Shown here: positions 8,793 through 16,199 of the stretch, piece after piece | Layout of the letters: each line of letters starts with the position of its first letter | How positions within the stretch are numbered: the stretch's first letter is position 1 | Source of the DNA: CAWFQB01 sp965277875 | Lineage (GTDB): Bacteria > Armatimonadota > Chthonomonadetes > Chthonomonadales > Chthonomonadaceae | Direction: 5' to 3' | DNA length: 64,000 nt | NCBI GenBank assembly: GCA_965277875.1 | Contig: CBDIDV010000002.1 | Coordinates: 2,170,001-2,234,000, forward strand | Notes under the pieces: model-generated | Told to the model about the DNA's origin: nothing | What the model saw: the letters and a program-made list of their open reading frames with translations, nothing else | Database searches by the model: none | Made by a program: the position numbers and the translations under genes

Positions 8793-8825
8793 ATTGTACC
8801 ACCTCGATTATTAAGGTTGTGTTAA
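8793..8825 (-). promoter_or_regulatory. promoter with two 11-bp phased TTAA boxes (pseudopilin 4)
   Basis: Minus-strand CTTAAC and CTTAAT boxes (TTAA at 8822 and 8811) are 11 bp apart and lie 12 nt before TACAAT (8798-8793), the same geometry as at pseudopilins 1 and 2. A further CTTAAC near 8862 paired with TTAG 11 bp on is out of phase with these two. Confidence 0.65.
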
Positions 8826-8969
8826 GGAAGTGCCTGTTTCGCTTGTATTTGCTAAAAAAGTGTTAAGGCAAAAGATGTAGTTTCGCCAACAACTAATGCC
8901 GGACGGAACACATTTTGGTATTCACTCGCGCTGCCCTGTTGACAGCAAAGCTTTGTCTGCGCGTGGCAT

Positions 8970-8998
8970 TCGACGGGTCGGCTGCAATCTGGTATACT
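8970..8998 (+). promoter_or_regulatory. extended -10 promoter of the rex operon
   Basis: TGG-TATACT gives an extended -10 (TATACT at 8993-8998), with TCGACG at 8970-8975 as a moderate -35 at 17-nt spacing. It lies about 140 nt upstream of the preferred rex start. Confidence 0.55.
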
Positions 8999-9092
8999 TC
9001 TAAATGGTTAGCGGCCTGGACAATCCGGCGCTTTAAGCCGCGTACATCCCCGGTATCATCTCTGGTATCCGACTCGGCGTTTCAACGTCATT

Positions 9093-9110
9093 TTGTGTTT
9101 ATTTTCATTT
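9093..9110 (+). promoter_or_regulatory. possible Rex operator
   Basis: The sequence TTGTG-6 nt-TTCAT at 9093-9108 keeps nearly all conserved positions of the Rex operator consensus (TTGTGAAATATTTCACAA) in its left half and TTCA in its right half. It lies between the predicted promoter and the rex start, where a repressor could control its own gene. This is inferred from similarity only. Confidence 0.35.
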
Positions 9111-9136
9111 TGCGTTTGTTTTATAAGGTGGCGCTA

Positions 9137-9925
9137 TTGAACCACGCGGCTAACGAAAAAACACCTGCGGAGAAAGTGCCTGTTCCCACCCTGGAACGGC
9201 TCGCCACGTACCTCCGTTTTCTAAACGACTTGCAGCAGGCGCATGTGGACACGATTTCCAGCGCCGAGGTGGAGCGGCAGACCGGTATCAACGCAGCGCA
9301 GTTCCGCAAAGACCTGTCGCATTTCTATCGCAACCTGGGAGAGTTCGGCAAACCGGGCGTGGGCTACAATGTGCAGGAATTGCAGACGCGCATTACGCGC
9401 ATCCTGAAGATTGACCGCGAACAGCGCGTACTGCTCGTAGGCGCGGGCAACCTGGGATCAGCCCTTGTCGGCTATCCGGGTTTACAGGAACACCATCTTA
9501 ACCTGGTGGCCGTGTTCGACAACAACGCCGATAAGATCGGGCAGCCGCTGTGGGAATTGGAAATCATGGACGTGCAAGGGCTGGAAGACGCGAACCGCCT
9601 GATCGGGGCGCGCATCGCCATTCTGGCCGTTCCCGCGCCCGCCGCCCAAAAAGTGGCCGATCTGATGATCCACGCGGGCATACACGCCATCCTGAACTTT
9701 GCGCCCGTGCTGCTGCGCGTTCCCGATAACGTGTACGTGCGGAATGTGTCCTTTTTACAGGAACTGGCTGTCCTCTCCTATCATCTTTCCAGCGACATGC
9801 TGCCCGAACTGCCCCCGAACCTGCTCAAATCGGAGGCGACCGAGTACACCCTGCCCTCGGACACGCCTCTTCCCGCCCAGGCCGCGAAGAACGGGCATGG
9901 CAAGTCGGGAAACGCGGCACACTGA
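9137..9925 (+). CDS. rex: redox-sensing transcriptional repressor Rex
   Basis: A 262-residue Rex. It has an N-terminal winged-helix domain (PTLERLATYLRFLNDL; then ISSAEVERQTGINAAQFRKDLSHF; GEFGKPGVGYNV) and a Rossmann domain with GAGNLGSALVGYPG for NAD(H) sensing, ending with a helix-rich tail. Rex senses the NADH/NAD+ ratio and represses respiratory and fermentative genes. I prefer TTG at 9137, because AAGGTGG sits 5 nt before it; the frame is open much further upstream, but that part has no family similarity. It is followed after 2 nt by precorrin-2 dehydrogenase. A rex-hem gene order is known from actinobacteria and fits redox control of tetrapyrrole synthesis. Confidence 0.92.
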   Translation: MNHAANEKTPAEKVPVPTLERLATYLRFLNDLQQAHVDTISSAEVERQTGINAAQFRKDLSHFYRNLGEFGKPGVGYNVQELQTRITRILKIDREQRVLLVGAGNLGSALVGYPGLQEHHLNLVAVFDNNADKIGQPLWELEIMDVQGLEDANRLIGARIAILAVPAPAAQKVADLMIHAGIHAILNFAPVLLRVPDNVYVRNVSFLQELAVLSYHLSSDMLPELPPNLLKSEATEYTLPSDTPLPAQAAKNGHGKSGNAAH

Positions 9926-9927
9926 CT

Positions 9928-10584
9928 ATGTCCTCGTACTTTCCTATTTCCATAGACATCAGCGGCAAATTGTGCGTGGTCGTGGGCGGCGGCGCGGTTG
10001 CGGAGCGCAAAGTCGCTGACCTGCGGGACGCGAATGCGGTTGTGCGCGTTATCAGTCCCGATGTCACGGATGTATTGCGCGAACAGGCGCAGGCGGGCGA
10101 TATTGATTGGCTGCCGGTTCCTTATGAGACGGCGCATTTGGCCGGCGCGTGGCTCGTGTTCGCCGCCACCAACAACCGGGCCGTCAACGCGCAGGTGACT
10201 GTAGACGCGAACGCGCGGCATCTGTTTGTCAATGTGGCCGACGCACCCGACGAGGGCAGCCTGCTTGTGCCGAGCGTGGTGCGGCGCGGCGAGTTGTGCC
10301 TGAGCATCTCCACAGGTGGGGCTAATCCCATGCTTGCCCGCAAAATCGCCGGGGAACTGAGACAACAGTACGGCCCGGAATACGGCGCACTGGTGGAACT
10401 TTTGGGGCAGATGCGGGCCTATATAAAAGAAAGTACGCCCCTGCCCGCGCTGCGCCGAACTGCGCTGGCGCGGCTGATTGACAGCGAGGCCGAACTGCGC
10501 CGACTGCTTCACAGCAGCGACACGGACGGGGCGCGAACAATGGCGATGAACGCGGTTGATGACGCGCTTGCCAAAGAAGCATAG
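9928..10584 (+). CDS. precorrin-2 dehydrogenase / sirohydrochlorin ferrochelatase (SirC/CysG N-domain type)
   Basis: A 218-residue protein like the N-terminal half of CysG or stand-alone SirC/Met8p. It has GGGAVAERKVADL (NAD binding) near residue 20, then the family signature near residue 105: ADAPDEGSLLVPSVVRRG and STGGANPMLARKI. It oxidises precorrin-2 to sirohydrochlorin and may insert iron for siroheme. It starts 2 nt after the rex stop, so the two are surely co-transcribed. In many Gram-positive and deep-branching genomes this gene precedes hemA, as here. Confidence 0.88.
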   Translation: MSSYFPISIDISGKLCVVVGGGAVAERKVADLRDANAVVRVISPDVTDVLREQAQAGDIDWLPVPYETAHLAGAWLVFAATNNRAVNAQVTVDANARHLFVNVADAPDEGSLLVPSVVRRGELCLSISTGGANPMLARKIAGELRQQYGPEYGALVELLGQMRAYIKESTPLPALRRTALARLIDSEAELRRLLHSSDTDGARTMAMNAVDDALAKEA

Positions 10585-10732
10585 TTGTCTGAACTCGGAT
10601 TTATAGGATTGGAATTATGACTATGATGTCTGTATCTGGTTTTGCTTGTTGGTATACTAGAATTGGGATGTGATTAGCAGGGCATTCCATCCTGTCCATC
10701 ATACTAATCCGATACATCCGAGTTCAAGACAA
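10585..10732 (+). repeat. 148-bp dispersed palindromic element between sirC and hemA
   Basis: Terminal inverted arms (TTGTCT-GAACTCGGAT at 10585-10600 and its complement with one bulged base at 10716-10732) bound an AT-richer core with GGATT and AATCC-rich halves. This resembles a family of palindromic intergenic repeats, with ends like GTCTGAA..CGGAT, seen in many unrelated bacteria. It is noncoding and contains a perfect extended -10 (TGG-TATACT, 10650-10658) reading towards hemA. Confidence 0.7.
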
Positions 10733-10760
10733 GACGAAAAACGGTCTGGAGTAAAGCGGT

Positions 10761-12224
10761 TTGCATCTTGTTCTCGTCGGCCTCAGTCACCACGAAGCGC
10801 CCATTGACGTGCGCGAGCGGCTTAATTGCGCGCCACACGCGCTCAGTGCCGCGCTGCAGCACCTGCTGACCCTGCCCAATGTGCGCGAGGGGGTCGTGCT
10901 GTCTACGTGCAACCGCATGGAAGTGTACGCGGTCGTCGAGGGGCAGCGGGTCGAGGACGCGTATCGCGCCCTGACGCATCATCTCGCCGGGTTCCATCAG
11001 GTTCCCGAAAGCCTGTTTGGGGCGCGGTTGTTTCACAGGGCGGAAGGCGAGGCCGCGTCGCATCTGCTGCGCGTCGCGGGCGGTCTGGACAGCCTTGTCC
11101 TGGGCGAGCCGCAGATACTTGGACAGGTTCGCGAAGCGATGAGCGTGGCGCAGGCCGCGCAGTCGTGCGGCCCCGTGCTTTCCAAGCTGTTCGGGCAGGC
11201 GCTCGCGACCGGTAAGCGCGTCCGCTCTGAGACCGGGTTGGGCCGGGGCGGATTCTCCATCGGCCATGCCGCCGTGAGTCTGGCGCAGCGCATCCTGGAC
11301 GACTTTTCACGCGCTCGCGTCCTGATTCTGGGCGCGGGCAAAATGAGCTATGTGACTGCCGCGCATCTAAAACGCAGCGGCGTTCAATTTGTGGTCGTCG
11401 CCAACCGCACCCACGACAAGGCGGTCGCCCTCGCCGAGCGTCTGGGCGGGCAGGCTATCCACTATGACAGCTTTTTAGACGAGATGACGCGGGCCGACAT
11501 CGTGATCGCGTCCACGTCCGCCCCCCACCCCATTGTACGCCGCGCCATGCTCGCACCCGTCATGAAAAAACGGCGCGGCAAGCCTCTGTTCCTGATTGAC
11601 ATCGCCCTGCCCCGCGACATTGACCCGGACGTGAACGAACTAGACAACGTCTATTTACGCAACATAGACGATTTGCAGGAGATCGTGGAACAGCAGGCGC
11701 AGGGCCGCGCAGGCGAGATCGGAGCCGCAGAGCGCATCGTCCTGGAAGAGACAAGCGCGTTTGTGGCGTGGCTCAAGGCGCGGGGCGCGGTTCCTGTGAT
11801 CGCCCAACTGCGCTCACACCTCGACGCCATGACGAAAGCTCGCCTGGACATCCTGCGCGCCCGTCTAGGCCCGCTCAATGATCGCCAATGGCAGGAAATA
11901 GAGACTCAGTTTCGAGCGCATAACGATCAGGTGGCTCTTGCCCCTACCCGCCGACTGAAACGCGCCGCAAGCGAGACAAACGGCACGGACGGCGGCACAG
12001 AGTATGACCTGATGGAAGCAACACGCGAATTGTTCGGGCTGCAAGCGGAAGAAGGAGGCGAGGCGAAGGATACAGTACAAAGCGTTATGCCGTCCCTCCC
12101 CTCCCCGACTGCCGACGTTTCCGGTCACGAGGAACCACCGCGTTCCGGCGGCTTTGCTTTCGCGCCCGCCGCGCCGGTCGAGGTCACAGGCAAGCCAGCG
12201 CGCCACAACGAGAGGACGCCATGA
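10761..12224 (+). CDS. hemA: glutamyl-tRNA reductase
   Basis: HemA makes glutamate-1-semialdehyde from glutamyl-tRNA, the first step of C5 tetrapyrrole synthesis. The 487-residue product shows the catalytic-Cys motif STCNRMEVY near residue 48, LGEPQILGQVREA near residue 117, the NADPH site ILGAGKM near residue 193, ANRTHDKA, and the C-terminal dimerisation helices. It is longer than usual (about 420-450) because of a low-complexity C-terminal tail after residue 410 or so. Start is TTG at 10761 with GGAG 9 nt before it. It overlaps the next gene by 4 nt. The repeat at 10585-10732 splits it from rex-sirC but may also give it a promoter. Confidence 0.93.
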   Translation: MHLVLVGLSHHEAPIDVRERLNCAPHALSAALQHLLTLPNVREGVVLSTCNRMEVYAVVEGQRVEDAYRALTHHLAGFHQVPESLFGARLFHRAEGEAASHLLRVAGGLDSLVLGEPQILGQVREAMSVAQAAQSCGPVLSKLFGQALATGKRVRSETGLGRGGFSIGHAAVSLAQRILDDFSRARVLILGAGKMSYVTAAHLKRSGVQFVVVANRTHDKAVALAERLGGQAIHYDSFLDEMTRADIVIASTSAPHPIVRRAMLAPVMKKRRGKPLFLIDIALPRDIDPDVNELDNVYLRNIDDLQEIVEQQAQGRAGEIGAAERIVLEETSAFVAWLKARGAVPVIAQLRSHLDAMTKARLDILRARLGPLNDRQWQEIETQFRAHNDQVALAPTRRLKRAASETNGTDGGTEYDLMEATRELFGLQAEEGGEAKDTVQSVMPSLPSPTADVSGHEEPPRSGGFAFAPAAPVEVTGKPARHNERTP

Positions 12225-13081
12225 CATTTGCTGTATTGAACGCCATCGCTTTCGCGCTGTACCTGGCCGCGTCCGTGTGCAATGGGGCCACGCTGTTTTT
12301 ACGGGCGTCCGCCGCACCCAGCCTTGCTCCCCCGGATCGCAGCGGCGGACGCGCGGCGCGTCTGGGCCGCCCCCTCCTGCTGCTCGGCCTGCTGGCGCAG
12401 TTCGGGGCCATTGGCGCGTGGTGCGTACAAACGCATCACACGCCCTTTGCCAGTGAATACGGCACGCTGGCCGTCCTCGCCTGGAGTATCGCGCTGGCGT
12501 ATTTGCTCGTAGACCTGCGCGGACGCCTGCCCGCCGTGGGCGCAATCGCCCTGCTGGTCGCCTGCGGCACACTGTTTTTGGGCAGCCTCCACGCCCGAAA
12601 CGGTATGGCGAACGGCGCGTTTCTGAGCAGTCAGATGGTCAGCCTGCATGTTCTGACGATCCTGGCGAGTTTCGCCCTGTTCGCGCTCGCGTTCGGCTGC
12701 GCCGCGCTGTACCTGTTTCAGAACAAATTGCTCAAGCGGCGGCACGTTCCCGAAAGCCTGCGCAGGCTGCCCTCGCTCGCCGCCCTGGACACGCTGGCCT
12801 ACCACAGCGTCGCGTTCGCCCTGCCCGCGCTTACCTTGGGGCTTGCGCTGGGCATCATCTACATTTACAGCGGCGCGGTCACGACCCCGCCCGCGCAGTG
12901 GTTTAGCGACCCGCATACCCTGGTTTCGTTTATGGCCTGGGGTCTGTACGTGGCGTATTTGGGCGCGCGGCTGGGCCTGGGCTGGCGCGGCGTGCGCCTG
13001 CAATACATCCTGCTGGCGGGCCTGTTCCTCACCCTCGCCCTGTACACCTTGCCCACCTCCACGCACCACTTCACCGGGTAG
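12221..13081 (+). CDS. HemX/CcsA-like cytochrome c assembly membrane protein
   Basis: A 286-residue protein with about eight hydrophobic helices, of the CcmC/CcsA/HemX family. Visible features are TPFASEYGTLAVLAWS around residue 70 and LVSFMAWGLYVAYLGARLGLGWRG near the C-terminus; the full Trp-rich WWD heme-handling motif of true CcsA is not present, so it looks more like HemX. In Bacillus HemX influences HemA level, and here too the gene overlaps hemA (ATGA). A role in heme handling or HemA regulation is inferred from this context. Confidence 0.8.
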   Translation: MTFAVLNAIAFALYLAASVCNGATLFLRASAAPSLAPPDRSGGRAARLGRPLLLLGLLAQFGAIGAWCVQTHHTPFASEYGTLAVLAWSIALAYLLVDLRGRLPAVGAIALLVACGTLFLGSLHARNGMANGAFLSSQMVSLHVLTILASFALFALAFGCAALYLFQNKLLKRRHVPESLRRLPSLAALDTLAYHSVAFALPALTLGLALGIIYIYSGAVTTPPAQWFSDPHTLVSFMAWGLYVAYLGARLGLGWRGVRLQYILLAGLFLTLALYTLPTSTHHFTG

Positions 13082-13095
13082 CAGGCAAGAATGCT

Positions 13096-13187
13096 TTACC
13101 GCAGATGACGCGGATCAAGCGGATACACGCGAATCAATCCAAAAGATAATCCGTGTTTATCTGTTTCATCCGCTTCATCTGCGGTAA
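13096..13187. repeat. 92-bp dispersed palindromic element (CCGCAGATGA type)
   Basis: The ends TTACCGCAGATGA and TCATCTGCGGTAA are exact inverted repeats. Inside, repeated GCGGAT(C/A)AA-like units form an imperfect long palindrome. Elements of this general type occur between genes in many bacterial genomes. It lies between hemX and the next promoter and could act as a terminator-like fold. A degenerate half of a similar element is at 38459-38494. Confidence 0.7.
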
Positions 13188-13282
13188 GTTCTCCTCCTCC
13201 TGATTGACAACCGGCGCGGTTTGCTGTAAACTGCAATGACTTTACCCAAAAAAGCCGTATAATGGAAGGACACGTCACGCCC

Positions 13283-14170
13283 ATGCAACTGGCCGTCATT
13301 ACGGATGAGGTTTCACAGGATTTTGAACACGCTCTGGACGTGATGCTCGAATATGGCGCGACGGGCGCGGAACTGCGCGGCCTGTGGGACACCAACATCG
13401 CCGACCTGTCCCCCGCCCAAGTGACGCAGGCGCGTATGGCGTTGAAAGCGCGCGGCATGACGGTCGTAGGACTCGCCACGCCGTTCTTCAAATGCGATCT
13501 GCTGCCGGTCACATCTGAGGCGAGCGAGACATCCGGCCCGATGCACCTGGCGCAGGCGCGCCCGCTGGAACAGCAGATGGCCCTGCTGGAACGCTGCATT
13601 CGATTGGCCGACGCTTTCGAGACCCGGCTATTGCGCGTGTTCGCCTTCTGGCGCAAGGACGCGCTGACGCGTGACATCGAGACGCGCATCGTTGACGCGT
13701 TCGGCCCCGCTGTAGACCTGGCTCTCAAAGAGGGCATCACACTCGGTTTGGAAAACGAACACGCCTGCCTGATCGGGTCGGGCGAGGAAGCGGCACACCT
13801 GCTCGGCGAGATAAATTCACCCGCCCTCCGCGCCGTATGGGACCCGGGCAACGCGTTTACACTGGGCGAGACGCCGTTTCCCGACGGGTACGAGGCCGTC
13901 AAGCCCTATATCACGCATGTTCACGTCAAGGACGCGCGCATGATTGACACGCCCGACCACGGCAAACAGGCGCAATGGTGCGTGATAGGCGAGGGCGAAA
14001 TAGATTACGCGGGGCAGTTCGCCGCGCTCCGGCAGGACGGATATCAGAGCTGGATTTCATTGGAAACGCACTACAAGCCCCAATCCGGCAGCGGCCCGGA
14101 CGGCAGGGGAACGCCCGAAGATGGCTCGCGCCCCTGCCTCGCCTATTTGCAAAAAGCATTGGCAAAGTAG
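13283..14170 (+). CDS. sugar phosphate isomerase/epimerase (xylose-isomerase-like TIM barrel)
   Basis: A 295-residue AP-endonuclease-2/xylose-isomerase-like TIM barrel. Metal-ligand motifs can be seen: GLENEHACL (Glu), AVWDPGNAF (Asp), THVHVKDAR (His), and the final WISLETHY (Glu). Substrate is unknown, probably a sugar or inositol derivative, as with partners of Gfo/Idh/MocA enzymes. An earlier in-frame ATG at 13262 overlaps a TATAAT (13258-13263), which would put the mRNA start near 13270. I therefore prefer ATG 13283, where the family-like N-terminus MQLAVITDEVSQD begins. Confidence 0.85.
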   Translation: MQLAVITDEVSQDFEHALDVMLEYGATGAELRGLWDTNIADLSPAQVTQARMALKARGMTVVGLATPFFKCDLLPVTSEASETSGPMHLAQARPLEQQMALLERCIRLADAFETRLLRVFAFWRKDALTRDIETRIVDAFGPAVDLALKEGITLGLENEHACLIGSGEEAAHLLGEINSPALRAVWDPGNAFTLGETPFPDGYEAVKPYITHVHVKDARMIDTPDHGKQAQWCVIGEGEIDYAGQFAALRQDGYQSWISLETHYKPQSGSGPDGRGTPEDGSRPCLAYLQKALAK

Positions 14171-14208
14171 ACATCTTCGTTTGCAGGTTGTAAGCTCTAC
14201 GTAAATTT

Positions 14209-14245
14209 GAGTACATAGATCTGAGTACATAGATCTGAGTACATA
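14209..14245. repeat. 14-bp tandem repeat before the foldase gene
   Basis: GAGTACATAGATCT occurs at 14209-14222 and 14223-14236, with a partial third copy to 14245. Each unit holds the palindrome AGATCT. It sits 40-75 nt before the foldase start; role unknown. Confidence 0.75.
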
Positions 14246-14282
14246 AAATCGAACATACAGTCGGACATGAGGGTTTGAAATT

Positions 14283-16193
14283 ATGTTTTCTGTTGGTGGA
14301 ATGCGCGAGTTTTTTAACAAATTCGGCAATGGATGTACGCTTGCCGTCCTGGGCGCTTTCGCGCTGTCCCTTGTAATCGGCTATAGCGGCAATCAGGGCG
14401 GACGCGGCGGGCGCAATGGGGGTAACTCCAACCCTGCCGAGGCTCTGGTCGCTACGGTGAACGGCCAGCCGATTACCGAGGGCGACTTTCGCGAAATGAA
14501 CGCGCAGGTACAGCAGCGCAGCGGCAGCGCGCCCGCCGGCACGGCCTTTGCAGGTGTACAGGGCCAGACCATGCAGAGTCTGGTGCAGCGCGCCGTGATC
14601 ACGCAGGAAGCGCAGCGGCGCAATGCCCGACCGCTCGAAGCCGACATCGACAAGGCCATTGACCAGTACCGCCAGATCGTCGCGCAGCAGATGAGCAAGA
14701 CCAAGCTGACCGACTCGGAATGGGCCGACTACTTGCAGTCGAGCCGGGGCATGTCGGTTGGCGACCTGCGCGAGCAGGCTGCCAAGTCTTTAGTCCCCGT
14801 GGCCCTGATCAACACCCTCAAGAGCGAGGAAAAAGTCACCGAGGTCGAGGCGCGCAATCAATCGGCCAAAGCGCATCTTGCCCTGATTTCCGTTCCCTAC
14901 CAGGAAGCGGGCGCTCCGGTCGCACCGGGCAAAACCAAGCCGTTGAGCGAGGCCGAAGCGCAGCAGAAAGCCGCCGCGCTGTACGCCAAAGTGAAAGGAG
15001 GGGCGGACTTTGCCACGGTCGCCCGCTCCAATACCGACAATCCCGCCGAGGCGAAAAAAGGCGGCGATATTGATCCGCTGGACGAGTATTCCGCCGCGAA
15101 TGCCCCCGGTCAAATGTCGCTGAATTTAGCGCTCGGATACGGCAAAGACCTTGCCGATGCAGTTCACAAACTTGCGCCGGGACAGAACACGGATGTCGTG
15201 AAGATCAGCGGACTGTTTCAGCAGCATGCTTATGGCTTCGCCAGGCTCGTAGACCGCAAACTTACCACGCCTAAAGATTTCGACCCCAAAAAGGCCATCG
15301 CATCCCTGACCGAGCAGCGCGCCGCGCAAAAAGCGGAAGATCTCATCAAATCGCTCGTTAAATCCGCTAAAATCGAGTTCAAGGACCTGGACAAGAAAGC
15401 GTACTATGACTACGCCCAGCTACAATCCGCCGAGTCGGAGAGCTACCAGGCGATGATGAGCGGCCGGGCCTCCACCCCGCCCACCAAAGCCGAGACCGAC
15501 GCGCAGCAGGCCGTGATTGACAAAGATTTCGACGACATGCTCAAGCGTCACCCCGACGATGTGACGGCAGCCATCCTCGTAGCAGACCGTATCAAGGCGC
15601 AAAAACTGCCGGACGCGGCCTCGCAGGATCGGCTGATTGCCCTTGACGAAACCATCGCCAAAAGCAGCGACGACTTCGACCGCCACTTTGATCTGGCCGA
15701 CATATACGGCAAACGCAGGCAGTACGACAAGGCGAAGACCCACCTTGACCGCGTCGCCAAGCTGCTTGGTTACAACACGCCCTACGATCTGGACGGGTTG
15801 AAGTCCGCCAATGCCCTGCATGAGCGGCTTGAAAAGGCGTATCGCGCCATCAACCAGCCTGCCGAGGCCGACAGGGAAAAAGCATTGAGCGACGCGCTTC
15901 AGCCCAAGATCATGGCGGCGAACATCAAGCAGTTGGAAGAGCAGCGCAAAGCCAATGCCGCGCAGCCTGCACCGGGCGTTCAGGCCATGCCGCAGGTCAG
16001 CGTTCCGGCGGGCGGCGGCAGCCAGTCCATCACGATTACGCCCACGCCTGCCGGCAAGCCTGCCCCCGCTGTAAAGGATAGCGGCAAGGCAGCGCCGTCC
16101 ACAAACGCGCCTGCCACGCCTCCGCCCACCCCGGACGCCGCGCCGACACCGACACAAAGCGCAAGCCCGCCGCCTGCCGGCAAAGGCCGCTGA
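14283..16193 (+). CDS. SurA/PpiC-type peptidyl-prolyl isomerase, membrane-tethered
   Basis: A 636-residue extracytoplasmic foldase-like protein. It has one N-terminal hydrophobic anchor (about residues 18-36), then a SurA-N type domain (ALVATVNGQPITEGDFREM; RAVITQEAQRR), a parvulin-like rotamase region near residues 195-315 (AKVKGGADFATVARSNTDNPAEAKKGGDI is the family core), helical TPR-like repeats after about residue 420, and a Pro/Ala/Thr-rich tail. The tail is low complexity and probably disordered. ATG 14283 has GAGGG about 10 nt upstream. It stands alone, with rsmI 6 nt or more behind it. Confidence 0.85.
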   Translation: MFSVGGMREFFNKFGNGCTLAVLGAFALSLVIGYSGNQGGRGGRNGGNSNPAEALVATVNGQPITEGDFREMNAQVQQRSGSAPAGTAFAGVQGQTMQSLVQRAVITQEAQRRNARPLEADIDKAIDQYRQIVAQQMSKTKLTDSEWADYLQSSRGMSVGDLREQAAKSLVPVALINTLKSEEKVTEVEARNQSAKAHLALISVPYQEAGAPVAPGKTKPLSEAEAQQKAAALYAKVKGGADFATVARSNTDNPAEAKKGGDIDPLDEYSAANAPGQMSLNLALGYGKDLADAVHKLAPGQNTDVVKISGLFQQHAYGFARLVDRKLTTPKDFDPKKAIASLTEQRAAQKAEDLIKSLVKSAKIEFKDLDKKAYYDYAQLQSAESESYQAMMSGRASTPPTKAETDAQQAVIDKDFDDMLKRHPDDVTAAILVADRIKAQKLPDAASQDRLIALDETIAKSSDDFDRHFDLADIYGKRRQYDKAKTHLDRVAKLLGYNTPYDLDGLKSANALHERLEKAYRAINQPAEADREKALSDALQPKIMAANIKQLEEQRKANAAQPAPGVQAMPQVSVPAGGGSQSITITPTPAGKPAPAVKDSGKAAPSTNAPATPPPTPDAAPTPTQSASPPPAGKGR

Positions 16194-16199
16194 CCGCTC

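Noticed and set aside
14209..14245. Tandem repeats as a possible CRISPR start
   Set aside because: There are no spacers: the units follow one another directly and end after 2.6 copies. No cas gene is near.
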